NCBI RefSeq assembly: GCF_026210795.1
Contig: NC_089438.1
Location: 889,501-953,500 of the forward strand
Source: Rhizophagus irregularis
Taxonomy: Eukaryota; Glomeromycota; Glomeromycetes; Glomerales; Glomeraceae
Reading direction: 5' to 3'
Length of the DNA: 64,000 nt
In this document: piece by piece, positions 23,772 through 36,867 of the stretch
Layout: each line of letters begins with the position of its first letter
Position numbering within the stretch: the stretch's first letter is position 1
Notes under the pieces: model-generated
Databases searched by the model: none
Told to the model about the DNA's origin: nothing
Seen by the model: only the letters and a program-made list of their open reading frames with translations
Translations under genes and position numbers: made by a program

Positions 23772-25803
23772 TTCAATTTTATATAAATTTTTGTGTCCAA
23801 GGATCGTATTTAACTTTAAATGCACAATGATGTAATGATGACGAATCCGTGTAATGATATTGAATAAATCAGCTAGCGCCACAAAAAAAAAAATTTACGT
23901 AAAGCGACTAAAACGTAAAACATGTTTATTTTGAATTCATTCGTTTCTAAAAAAAAGGAGACATATTTGAACTATAATTAATCAACTAAATGATTTACGA
24001 ATTAAATTACGCTAAATTTTTTAGTAAATTATTTTATCGTATTTTTTTCAGAATAATAATTATCCCCGTGCAGATCATCTGAATAAAAAAATTTTTTCAC
24101 CAAGACTGCGGAATTATTACCATATCACCGTGTAACATTAAATTAAAAATTCGTAATGTAAATTAATTGAATATGTTGAGTAATAATATCACTTATTAGA
24201 GAAAAATATAATAGTATTCAATTTTTTACGCTTTAATAATTTCAAATTATTTATTGTAAATATTGTAAATATTGTAAATATTCTTTTTTGTATCAGCGTC
24301 GTGTCAAATTGTTATATACGTTATAGTTGATTAAAAAGTTGACATGTTCTCAAATTTAAATTAATAATTTTTGGTTTGGCGAATTTAATAATTTTCCTAA
24401 AGTGTATTACTAGATACGATTTCTTGTTGCTATAATTAATTTTGTAAATTGTAAATTTTTTATTTAGTAAATGTTAAAAAACAACTTTTTGATACATACT
24501 CTAATTATACATACTATAATTTTAAATAAATTTTATGGAAGCGTGTTTATAACTAATTTAAAATTTTTAAATAACGCTTGTCATTGTTAATAAATCTTGT
24601 GGAACAAAGTATTTTATTGAATGAAAGTTAACTCTTATATGACGTAAAAAATCATATGCAAATTTGAATTTACGTGATAAAGAAATATTCATGTAGCTTA
24701 TTACCATAAAGAGTATGAGTCAGTTATTTGATACTTCCAGAAAAAATTTAACAATTTAATTTATTCGGAACATTTATAATTTTTCTTTCAATAGATTAAT
24801 TTATCCAATCTATAAACTTTATTGATTATTGATACTTGAGATTGTCTAAAGATTCCTATCAAAAGAACTTTTATTATTTTTGATGGAAATCAATCCAGTC
24901 TGTGTATCGACGTGTAAAGTCAAGTATTTAATATATTATGATAAGGTTTTACACCCCTCGTGAAGAAAGACTATGACTGTATGTATGAAAAATGGTTTTT
25001 AATATTTTAATATCATCTTATATATGATTACCATTCTTACAATCTATCTATTGTTTTTGACTTAATCACCAAAAATGTGTTGAGGAAACAGATAAATCCG
25101 GCGAAAATATGCAGAGTAATTAATAAATTTTGACAGTTAATTCTGGTAATACAATATCACAACGAAAAATCCAATAACTAGTTCCTAAAGGTTTTTTTCT
25201 GATTAAGTTCAAATTTTCAAGGTTATGACATACGGGTTACAGGGTATGATGAAAAACCTTAGACGTTATGTGACCCTCGAAACGTTCGAGATGAACGAGA
25301 AAATTGAAATGGAGACTATCTGATCAAATTACTTATTTTATTTTTCAAAGTAAATTTATTTATTAGTAAATTATTACTATTGCTTTTGATATATATAGCT
25401 AAATATTTGTAATAATTTTTTTTTTTTAAAAAAATAATTTAAAAATGTTTAAGAAAAATAATAATTTTAAAGTAAGATGCTGAAAATAATGAGTGAGGAA
25501 AAGTTTTGTATAAGTATTAAAATAATAATAATAATTTTAAAGGTAAGATATAATAATTAAACGTAATAATCTAAAAATGAATCCCTGAAAATAATGAGTG
25601 GAAAGATTCTTTATATACTAAATGTTTTAATGAAAAAAAAATATTTAAAGCAGTATATAATCAAATATAATAAATTTAATCTAAATATAAATTAAGTGGG
25701 GAGAATTTTTTTGTATATGTATAATTAAGGTAAATTAAAAAGAAAGTTAAAAATTATTAAAAAATATGATATTAAATAGAATATTATATTTTTTTTATAA
25801 AAA
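23772..25803. other. Gene-free stretch
   Basis: No gene is supported. A short tandem TATTGTAAA lies near 24256-24285. The minus-side of 25190-25330 is slightly richer in GC but has no open frame of use. The stretch 25400-25800 is low-complexity A/T with AATAATAATAATT runs. Confidence 0.5.
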
Positions 25804-27727
25804 TTAATTAATCTTAATATATCTATAATTAGTAGTTAATTTTTCATCAACGGATCTCCATATTATTCGACGAAATCCTATTACTACAATAACAAATCCT
25901 ATCAACTTATTAGGATTTGAATTAATTATCTTAATTCGTTCATCACATACTCCTGTGGAATATTTATTTGCCTGTCCTTTTGCAATTATTCTCATGTACC
26001 TTTCTAATTGCTTTGCTCCATTGTTTAATATATCATTTATAGTTGTGCGAATATATTTATTAGATTTTTTATCAAAATATCTATATTGTCTTCTTAACAA
26101 TATATCTTCATCTTCTCTTTCAATTACTTTATCTAATTCTCCCAATTCATTTGCATCAAAATATTTTCCATCAGTATTACTCACTAACCCAGTTAGTGGA
26201 ATATATTTTAATTCAATATTAGTATAGCATTCTCCAAGGACAAAAACATCAAGGAAACCAAATTTACCGTATCCCTTATTCACTGCAGTATTCATTATTA
26301 AGCAAAGTTCAGGAACACGATATTTTGATGGCAAAAGAAGTTCTATAGTTACTTGAAGAACTGATTCATTTGCTGAATATAATGACCTTCGTAACCTTGT
26401 TAATAATGTTTCCTTTAGAAGTTTAATGAAGCTGATGATATTACCTGAAACAAGATCTTTATATGCCAAACCAATATAATCTTCATTTTGTCTTTGTCTC
26501 TTTTTAAGGTCTAATAAATTAATATAATAAGTTAATGAATCATATAAAAAAGTAGTGCCATTTAATGCTAAAAGTAATGCAATTTAATGATAATAAGACT
26601 TACTAATAAATGGATCATCATCTGTAACTTCTTCATTATTTCTTTTAATGATCTTATTAATTTTTTTGTGATTTACTTTAGGATTTTCATTTTGCTTTGA
26701 TAAATAATGATCCTCATTTTGGTTTTGCTTCTCTTTAAGTTCTAATAAATTAATATTTGAATATATAAATTGGTAAATAATATAAATATAAAAATTATTG
26801 AGATGATTTAATGATAATATGACTTACCAATAAGTAAATTAGATGTATTATCATCATCATTTTTTTTAATACTCTTGATTTTTTTGTGATCAACTTGAGA
26901 AGATTGAGGAAGATCTTCAGTGAGTAATTTAGTTTTAGGTGTTAAATTCTCTTTTTCATGATTTTCTTGGATTACGATTTTCCAAAATGATTTGAATTCC
27001 TTCTTATACTCCAAGCGTTCTATATTTAGCTATCATTAGTAAGAAAGCATTATTAGCAGTGTGTAAACTTTTTATTTAGTAGTAAAAGAAGGTACATAGT
27101 CAATTTCTCCTCCAAAATTAACAGACTTTTACCAACGACAAAGACAGGATGCCTGAATATCGAGCTATGGAGTGGTTACCAAGCGTCTCCAAACAGTAAT
27201 TCTCAGAAGCCAAGGCTTATTGTTTGATTAACTCAGCAATCTTGTCATCTTTACATATAACTCATTCCCCAACGTATGTTCAAATCCAGCTAAACTGAAT
27301 CATCATCACATGTGGACACATAATGGTATATGTTCAAACTTGATATCAACTGGTCAATCTCCCGTACGGCTCGTCTTAAGAGTTACCCCATCCTTGCAAA
27401 ATAAAAAAAATACACACCTTTTCTTTTAATGTGTTAATAACTTGTTGATCCACAAAAATCTTTTCTGCTTCTCTTATATAATTACCAGCCCAAGCATTGT
27501 CAAGATCATTCCACTTGAGATCCGAAGTTACTGAGGCAACAACAATATTTTTATGTAGAATTAAGAACCCACGATATGATTTATTGTTTTGCTTTTTTAA
27601 ATAAGAGATGAGAGCTAAAAGTCAAAGATTTAGTTAGTAAACATGCTAAATAAGAAAAAAAGAATTACTATAAAATAAAATATTGTTTATTATTAAACTT
27701 ACTATCTTGGCCAGGATATGAATTCAT
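25804..27727 (-). CDS. PD-(D/E)XK nuclease-like protein, five exons
   Basis: Minus-strand model: exons 27703-27727, 27418-27614, 26828-27029, 26604-26741 and 25804-26510. All junctions are GT-AG and in phase, giving 422 residues. The N-terminal part (MNSYPGQDTLISYLKKQ ... NDLDNAWAGNYIREAEKIFV) is a globular region of a type I recall from Glomeromycotina but cannot name. The middle is lysine-rich and charged. The C-terminal half, from about residue 203, fits a PD-(D/E)XK nuclease fold: Glu244 in TIELLLPSKYR, Asp275 in GKFGFLDVFVLG and the Glu287-x-Lys289 pair in IELKYI. It ends with a conserved-looking core GFVIVVIGFRRIIWR. This resembles the nuclease domain attached to AAA-ATPase or effector-like proteins in fungi and oomycetes. 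Nuclease activity is inferred only. Exons 3 and 4 look like tandem duplicates, and intron 2 carries a SINE-like insertion. A start at 27727 is favoured because the first short exon ends at a good GTAAGTTT donor. Confidence 0.8.
27100..27411 (+). mobile_element. SINE-like insertion within an intron
   Basis: This block inside intron 2 of the nuclease gene is much richer in GC than the intron around it. On the plus strand it has an A-box-like GAGCTATGGAGTGGTTACC at about 27162-27180 and a B-box-like TGTTCAAATCC at 27277-27287, followed by an A-rich tail (AAAATAAAAAAAATA) ending at about 27411. That layout is typical of a tRNA-derived SINE, possibly from a Leu or Ser tRNA. The box spacing is longer than in a tRNA, and I could not find a target duplication, so ends and class are provisional. 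The left boundary is approximate. Confidence 0.45.
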
Positions 27728-27982
27728 GTTGATTAATTTCAATTTATTTAAAAAAGTGAGTATTTTAATTTGAAGTTTCAGAAATTATTTATTTTGAGAG
27801 TTTCAGAAAAATTTTAGAGGGCTTTTAAATAAAAGAAAAGTTCTTGATTCAGATTGATACATCAATGCAAATTTACTTGTCAATCTGACACATTATTTCT
27901 ATTATTGACATGAAGAATAGAAGGCAATTAAAAATAATGAGGTTTCTCTTTAATTATCTACATGTCTAATTTTAAGTCATAA

Positions 27983-28355
27983 TGATATAACTTTAACTCT
28001 ATATTTTATTATTTAGATTAATAATACTATAATAATTTGTATATTGTAATTATGACAGTTAATTTATATTGTTGTGCTCATGTAAGACACAGATACAGTA
28101 AGAGTTAATAATGATTAAAATATATAACTTTAACTTAATTATTTTATTATTTAGATTAATAATACTATAATAATTTGTATGTTGCAATTATGACAGTTAA
28201 TCTATATTGTTATGCTGAATTAATGATTAAAATATATAACTTTAACTTAATATTTTATCATTTAGATTAATAATACTATAATAATTTGTATGTTGTAATT
28301 ATGACAGTTGATTTATATTGTTGTGTTCATGTAAGACACAGATACAGTAAGAATT
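27983..28355. repeat. Three-unit tandem repeat
   Basis: Units start at about 27983, 28112 and 28223, with lengths of about 129, 111 and 133 bp. Each contains AATACTATAATAATTTGTAT and an ATTATGACAGTT block. The first and third share a CATGTAAGACACAGATACAG segment that the middle unit has lost. It lies upstream of the nuclease gene and has no coding content. Confidence 0.85.
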
Positions 28356-28379
28356 AATGATTAAAATATATTTTAATTA

Positions 28380-31300
28380 TAATATTAGGCGGCGAACATA
28401 AACTTTCTTCATCCTTTTATATTTCCTTGGTTTCTTTAGAATACAATTTAATTAATTATGTTTAATATCTTTAAAGATGGATTACTATATCTTTAGAATA
28501 TAATTTAATTAATTTAATTAATTATATTATTAATTGTGTTTCATACCTTTTAAAGATGTATTACTGTATTAATTAGTACAACTATTAAAAGTCAATATTG
28601 TTAATTTGCGTTGCTTGCGTAATCATGTTTTTCCTGAAAGTTCTAGCATATATTTTTTTATTACGCAACTTTAAATCATTAGTAAAAATGTCATTTTTCG
28701 GAGTGACTGATTATTTCTCATAAAACTGCATGATCTAATTGATCTAATTGCAGATGAAGTTGCGTGCGTAATTCGTCATACTATTCACGCAGGACATTAA
28801 TAGTTTATTAGATAAATACGTGATCAGCACGTGGCACATTTATAGTAACACAAGGATAACATTTTAATCTTCTTTTTTAGTCACTTGGTACATTAACACA
28901 AAAAATAGTTATTATTTTTTTTTTTGTGTACAAAATAAATAAACTTTAAAGAGTATATATACAGTACATTTTAATAAAATAATATATTAATAATATAAGA
29001 TTATTATAATAATCTAATTAAACCTTTATAAAGAATTGTAGTACATGATATTTAATTATTATTCAATTTTAATGAAATCATAATGATAATTTAGTTTTAT
29101 TCAAAATTAAAGAACATTTCTACTGGATTTAAATTGAAAACATTAAAAATAATTTTAAAAGTTGTCAATATTTTGCAAGTATCAAAGTTTGATGTAGAAA
29201 GATGTGTGGCATTAACATAATATTTTCGAATTATCTATTTCATTTACGTAAAATCAAAATTGCAAAAAATAAATTTCTTTAATGATTATTACTAATATTG
29301 CTATTAATAATCCATATGAAGATAACATGAAAATGATAAAATATTAAATTAAGTATATTAAGAAATTCAAAATTACAAATTTAGTTTAAAAATGGAAATA
29401 TTCTTATAAAAAGACTTATTTATATTTTAATTCTGGATTATTATTGTAGTAAAGTATAAAAGCCTATATCAGGTTATCTCTTACAGTAGTAAAAATTTTT
29501 TGATCAAAAATTTAATAAATACATATTTGCATAAGTTGTATCAAATAGCTTTTTGTAACATAGTTTATAAGATTGTATAATTATTCCATGTAATTATTTC
29601 CTAATGATACAAAACAGTAAAATTGTACATCTAATTTAACAAAATGGGTAATCTATAAAATATATAAACATGAAAATAAATGTCCAACACCACAGGGTTG
29701 CACACACTTTTTAAGGTAGACTTATAATATGATAATTTGAGTTATTAACTTATTATTATCAAATAAAATTAATGATAAAAAACATGACACATTATTACTA
29801 GCTTAGACCTTCAAAAAAAATGAAGAAAAAATACTAGAAATACCAAACATTAAATGAACTGACCAATAATATTAAATGTTGAATAGTTGACTATTATTTT
29901 ATTATGTATTCAAAAGTCTTAAAACTAATTTTTTTTTATAACAAATAATTAATTAGCCTCTATAGGTAACCAGTTAATCAGTGACTGGTTGATCATCTAA
30001 AATATACTAAACAAATTGTCACATTTAGATAATAATTTGAATTGTTGATATGTTTGCGCTGATTTATTCCATATTTATGGGTAATGAAATTTAATAGGAA
30101 ACTTTTTTTGCTAATTAACGAAAATAAGCTTAGTCTGTATTATTAATGATGATTGGCGGCCGCAGCTATACTTGCCACCCAAATAATTCCCATGATTTTT
30201 TTTTTTAATATAAAATTTTCCAGATATAATATTTATAATATTTTAACATTTTCTTTAAAAAGATTTGTTTTTAATATGTTTTATAATTTTTTTATATATT
30301 TAATTATCTATAAGTATTATTCTATTGAGCATTTATATCATTTAATATCACATAATCTGTTAATTTATTGATCATTGATTGGGTTAAATATATTCATCTT
30401 ATATTGTAGTATATATTAATATAAATTTGAAATTGAAATTAAAAATTAGAAAACAAAGTCCTTTTTCGTGAATGTCAAGCCATTATACTAAGCACGTTTT
30501 TTGAATACAAAGCCTTTTGTTTCATGTATTAGCTAATATTTTAGGGTTAAGCAAAATCTTACATGACACAAAATTAAACATTTTTTTATTGGTTAAAATT
30601 AGTATTATATGTGTAATTAAATATTATTGGTTAAAAGTAAGATCTTACCTGGGGTGGGTAATAAAGCTCCTTATGATTTATGAAACTATTATTAGTTAAT
30701 ATATGTCACTGCTCTTAATTCTTAAACGTTAAGCCACTTTATTAAAAGTTAATACCAAGCCACTTCCTACCAAACTCCAAGCCCTTTTTTATTAAATACC
30801 AAACCATTTTCTGTTAAATATTTAGTTCTTTCATTAATTAGAATATAAAATCATCTATAAATTATCATCTAAAAATGAGTATTTTAATTAATATAAATAT
30901 CTGTTATTAATTGTAAAATTAACTACAAATCAGAATTACAAATCAGAATTTTTCTGATTTATAATTAATATTTTATAGATAAATTTTTTAATATATTAAA
31001 ATAAAGTTTTAAATTATTTTATTGTTAAAATGTTTATACAAAATATATTTTTAATAATGAATTATCAATATTAGCATATAAGTTTTTTTCCATAAACTTT
31101 TACAAGACGGACTATATAATAAGAACTAATTTTTTATTGTTACATCACCTTATAATGGAAAATATTTTAAAAAATTTTTTATAATGAAGAGAAATTTTTA
31201 TGATGAAAAAATAATTTTTTATACATAATGGAAAATAATATATTATAATGAAAAAAAAATTCTTTTTATAAAATGGAGAAACAAATTATTATTTCTTAAA

Positions 31301-34300
31301 ATTTACTAAGTAAAAAAAAATGTAAAAAATACTGTATATTTTATAATATAATTTAATTAATATTAATTTTACTACCAATAGATTCCTCTTACTAAAATTA
31401 ATTCAATGATATAAAATATTGGTTTTAAATAAAGTATTTTTTAAACCCACTCCTGTAATATACAATTCTAGTTAAAATTAATATGTAAAATTTATACAAA
31501 CCTATGGAAAACCTGTAAGGCCACTTAAACTCAGTTCATCATTTATTTAAGTTTTAATAAAATAAGGGTAACATATAATAAAAATACATTTTTCATAATA
31601 ACTCAATCAATATTAATGATGAAACTAAATATGATTTTACTACCATTGGATTAATCCAATAGGTTAGATAGATAATATTAAACTCCTGTAATACGTAATT
31701 TTGGCCGGAATTGTGTGATCGGCGCATAAATTTCCTTTTTTAAAATGTGTGTGGAACCTTTTGGAATTTTTGCATTAGCATCACGTTATTCACGTGATAA
31801 ATTTGACCAATGGGAGATGGGGATATGGAATTATGACAAATGGGATGGGATAAATGGAATATGGGATGGGATATATTTCTGTGGCAAGTATATCCGCAGC
31901 TATCTGAACCAATATTGTACTTTTTTTAAATTTCTCAAGTTTTTATAAATATTTTAATTGGGTTAAAACTTGTCAAAACGAAATTAAAATTTGTAACCGG
32001 TTGATTAATCGTAAATCAATTAATTGATCAAATTAATTACTAATTTATCAATTTTAAGGTACCTTAATCAGTAATCCCGATACTATCCTGACCATTACAT
32101 CAAGCTCAAGCCAATTGCTTTGAGAAATTTAACATTAATTATATAATTTATCTTTTGTAAAATTATTTTTTTATTATTTTATTCCGGTCTTTCAAAATAT
32201 TTTTGCTTAATATTAAACAATGTTGATAAATCTATTTACAGTTAATCCTAGTAATACAGGCAGGGCTTTACTATATACTCCTATTAATTACAGTTTAATC
32301 ATACTTTTTATATACTCCCATTATAATAATCTTGTTGAATATTGTTTAATAAAAGCCTTGTGATTTGTAATAAAGTAGTATTGTACGATATGATATAATA
32401 AATAAAATATTTTTAATTATGTACAGGTACGATGGCACGATACTAATCGTACCGAAATATTACATTATCATATGAATAACCTTTGGGTATGATTAATCAC
32501 ATTACAGTTGTATTATAAACAAAATGAATAATAATTTTATAAAAAATTTCCTTTAACTTTTTAGTGGTAAGTTTTAAAATTGAATTAAAAAGAAAATAAT
32601 ATTATAGGTATTATACAGCATTTTATTGGGAGGCTTTGTACCGTAACTGCAAGTTTTAGTTGTATTTATTATATAATATATACAGTACATCCAGAGAAAC
32701 AGGTACGATAAGATCGGCAAATGATGCATACTGGTTAAAGTTTCATACCTAAAAAACAATAAAGCACAATACCGACAAAAAGATAACGTAACCAAATAAA
32801 TAATACCTATTTATATTTGCTACACCATAAATTCTAATATTCGTTTGATGCTAAAAGTGAAGGTGGTTTAATTTTCTTAAGAATATTTTTTGATTGGAAG
32901 CAAAATAAAAATACTTCATGCTCATCAGTTAAACTCTATTGCATGAAGTTCACTGTATATTATAGGGGAATATTTTAGAGTTTAAAAGAATATTTAATCT
33001 GAATTTCTCCAATCACTTGCTCGTCCTTCAAAAATTCAATCAATAATCAACGTGACTCAGTGATTCACGTGCACAATAAACTCATGTACTCATACTATAA
33101 ATTAATATGTAACATGCAAAAAACTTCAGGAATAGCGTGGCTTTATGTATGTATGTATGACATACTAACATTCTAGAAGCTATAAATTTTTCATAAAAAT
33201 ATATATATTTTTACAAAAATCTTAGTAATATTAGTAATAAAAAGTATTCAACATTAAACTTACTGATTCAATTTGTATCATGAGCAAATTAAATGATATA
33301 AAACCAAAATGTGTTCAATGCAATCTGACTTCATTTGATCTAACTAATTTATCCAACAGATGTCAAATATCTAAATTATAAACAAACGAACAGTTAACGA
33401 ATTGGATCTCTAGCTTAAATAAATGTAAGAAAAATTTACCAACAAGTAAACGTTAAACGTTAAACATGACAAGATAACAATAATTGCATAACATGAGTTA
33501 CTCATTACAAACACATTTTTAATTACCTGTTATAATAGGTTTTCGGATTTATTATTTTTATAAATATAATAATAATCAGATAATACCATATTTGGTTTAA
33601 CCTAGATGGTAATAATTAAATTAAAACGGAAATCAATGTTGATTCATCAAAAATCAGGTGCCGCAGCATCACGTTAAACCCAATCTGAAAAAAAAGTAAA
33701 AATATTAGTAAGTTAAAAATTCTGCGCCAAAACTAAACCAAATCTTCCGATCCTAAAGAAAAAAACATGAAAAAAAAATTAAAAATAAAAAAATAAAAAA
33801 AAATAAAAAATCTGTCCTTAAAAACTGGAATAAAATATTAATAAAAAAAAAAAAGAGGAAACAAAAAGATGAAAATCTAAATTTTCTGAAAAGTAAAAAT
33901 GACTATTTTTAAGATATTAAAATTTAAATAAAAATAGTTCAGTACAAAAAACCGAAAATGAAATAATTTTTTTAAATACTATTCCTGTTCAAAAAAACTG
34001 AAAGGGAATAATCTTAAAAAATCATTTTAGTTCAATAAATTGGAAAAATAATTTAAAAAAAATGAATAATAAAAAATAATGAAGAAAAAAAATTCAGGAT
34101 CCAAAAAAAAACTGGAATATAAAAAGAAGAAATTTTTAGTCTTAGTTCCAAATGGAATAAAAAAAATTATCATAACTGTAAACCGTTCGAACTTTATACA
34201 GTTTTCGTACAACTCGCATAATAATAATTATCAGGACGCGATAATTAAAAAAAAACATGTAATATGTGATTTTATATAATATTCACAAATTTTTAATTCA

Positions 34301-34700
34301 TACCATAATTATATGGAATTACTTTATATTAATCTTATTCCTCAAATAATACTTTTTTTTTGCTTATTCGAAATACATTTACTTTCAAATTATCTCTGAA
34401 TCCACATCATTTTAATTTTACTATAATAGAACATTTTATAAAAAGATACTTATAATGAAAATTTTGCTAAGTATCAATTATTTTATATCAACGTATTTTA
34501 ATTATACAAGTATTATATCTCTATATTATTTCATATAAGTTATTCTAGATTTAATTTGTAAGAATAGATTTATTTAAATTGTTAGTTGCTTACATTATAT
34601 ATATTTAAATATGCAATTAATGTGCATTTTCAGGGTGTGCAAATCAATTTTTTCATGCACAAAATATTGCATATTTTTTACATATAAAAAATTTCCTGAT
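28380..34700. other. Long gene-free stretch with scattered repeats
   Basis: No gene is supported over 6 kb. Visible items: a degenerate tandem array of AATACCAAGCCA-type units at about 30470-30840; GAAAAATTTTTTATAATG-type low complexity at 31140-31300; GGGATGGGATA-type purine repeats near 31820-31880 (the 67-residue frame there follows the repeat); a small GGTACGAT/ATCGTACC inverted repeat at 32426-32453; a GTAT microsatellite near 33145-33160; and an A-rich degenerate repeat at about 33650-34090 that resembles the one at 53330-54010. Confidence 0.5.
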
Positions 34701-34728
34701 GTAGTTAAACTAATTTGAAAATAAAACT

Positions 34729-36585
34729 TCATTCAATATTATTTTCATCATCTTGATTCATTTCATTAAGATCTATAAAATAAATAAACAAATAAATATA
34801 TATAAATAAAGTAACAATAAAATAAAACATTAAAGAATAAATATCTTACCTGATTCATCTAATTGACAATCAAAACCTTCTGTAACTATAAATCAATTAA
34901 ATTAATATTAATAAAAATATTATCTTATTAATCATATAAATATAATTTACTTACATAATGCTGATTGAATAGCACATGTTTATAGAAAATATACAATAAT
35001 TAGTAACGTACTAAATATAAATTTTTATTAAAAAGTAAATTAAATTAGATTACCTGAATTTACTGGTTCTGGAAGATTTTTGAAATTTAGAAGTCTACTA
35101 GTATATATTGCTTGTGGATGTGTTTGAATGCTACTAGATCTTTTTTCACTTGTTCTGTTTAATTTGATTTTATCATCATATTCATCTACTTGAGATTCAC
35201 TATCTTTATTCATATCATTATACCGTTCATTTAATTTTTGATACAATTCCTTAGCAGTTGGTCTATTTTCTGCTTTAGCATCCCAACATTTATTAATCAA
35301 ATCTGCAAGTAATTTTGGTGTATATTTAAAAATATTTGGTCTAAGTCCTTTACATATTTTAATAGATAAAGCATAATCATGAGGAATATTATTATAAGGA
35401 GTTTCTTCAGATATATATTCATTCATCATTATTCCAAATGAATAAATATCAGATGCTTTTGTATATTGATATCCACGTAAAACTTCTGGTGCCATATAGG
35501 GTAATACTCCATAAATTCCTTCTTGTTTAGCTGATTGCTTTTCACTATTTGCTGGTTGACACATTCCTAAATCACTTATATATGGATACTCATGACATAA
35601 TATATTGCCTGAATGAAAATCTTTATGAATTTTTCCAGCATTATGAATATCTAGAAGTCCTCTTGCAATTTGTCTGAATTCATAAATTTTTGAATAATAA
35701 TTTGATTCATTATTGAGATAGTAATTTCTCAAATTTCCATCATCACAATATTTTAAAACCATCATATAATCTTTGGTATTTGGATCTTGAGTTATTCCAT
35801 AACATTGAATAACATCATAAAGATAAATCTGAAGATGAGATTTAATCTAATAAAATAATGAAAAGTGAAAAGTTTTTAATAAATATATAAATAACATATA
35901 AATAAAAATTAAAATAAATAACTTATATTTCTTATTTTAATTACCTCATTTAAAAATTCTGTACTTAAACAAGAAGAATTATCCAAACTTTTTAATGCAA
36001 ATTTTATATTCTTACCATACTTTTTCCATTTTTGATTTTCAATATCCCAAGAATCAATATATCCTTCAGGCCATTTAGCAGAATAAATTTTACCAAATCC
36101 ACCTTTGGTAATATAAGTAATATCTTTAAAATTTTCAAAAGGTATCCATTCAATATATTTTTTATAGTGCACAGCATTAAGTTGTGATTGTTGTATAAAT
36201 TCATCGATATCTTTATTTCCACTAGTCCAATTTTTAAAGTTATCCTTAAATCTTTTAGCATTACAAGGTTGACACCATTTTATTCCTGTGCCAGGTTCAT
36301 TACATTCTCCACATATTCCATATACTTGTTTTCTTTTTTCTAAGTCATTCATATAAACTACTTTTTTATTTGACTCTTCTATTAATTCAGTAGTTGAATC
36401 TATAGTAGAATTTGTAATGACATGTTCCTTTTATAATAAATAATTAAAAAAAAAACTATTACTATTTAAAAAATAATGTTATTAATAATAATGATAAAGT
36501 GAACTGTTTTTACCTGATAATCATCATTGTATTCCTTCCATAAACTTTTAAGATTTTCTTTAGAATTCATTTTGGATATTTCCAT
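34729..36585 (-). CDS. Protein kinase with N-terminal paired-cysteine motif
   Basis: Minus-strand model: exons 36514-36585, 35945-36427, 35054-35846, 34955-34960, 34850-34885 and 34729-34772. All are GT-AG and in phase, giving 477 residues. The N-terminal part has the motif Cys63-x2-Cys66 ... Cys76-x2-Cys79 (CGECNEPGTGIKWCQPCN), a likely zinc site seen in many Glomeromycotina kinases. The kinase domain follows: glycine loop TKGGFGKIY at 131-139, ATP-binding Lys170 in ALKSLD, catalytic loop HKDFHSGN with Asp261 and Asn266, metal-binding Asp277 in SDLG, and APE at 304-306 (YMAPEVLRGYQ). All key residues are present, so it should be active, and it resembles TKL-type kinases. The C-terminal tail is acidic. 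An upstream in-frame ATG pair (36585 and 36570) leaves the start slightly open. The 6-nt exon 34955-34960 is the boldest part of the model; skipping it also keeps the frame. Confidence 0.88.
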
Positions 36586-36867
36586 ACGATTTGGGTTGTA
36601 TATATATAGATTGAATTTATTTATTAAATTCAAAGATAACAAATAACGTTACTTTAATAAATGAAGCGTAAAAAAAAAAACGGAGTTCGGGTAAATTTAT
36701 TCGCAAATAAACTCTCGTGCAACATGTGTAACATTTATTTAAAATTTCTATAAATAGTATAGTATAAACCTGGGTTACAATTGATCGGCATAAATGAAAG
36801 CAATCATAGAATAAAAAATTTTCGCTAATGGGTTAAGTTATTATTTTAATAGTCAATATTATACTTT

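Noticed and set aside
31745-31948. 67-residue frame with WDGI/WDGIYF repeats
   Set aside because: It follows a GGGATGGGATA-type simple repeat and has no start context or splice signals.
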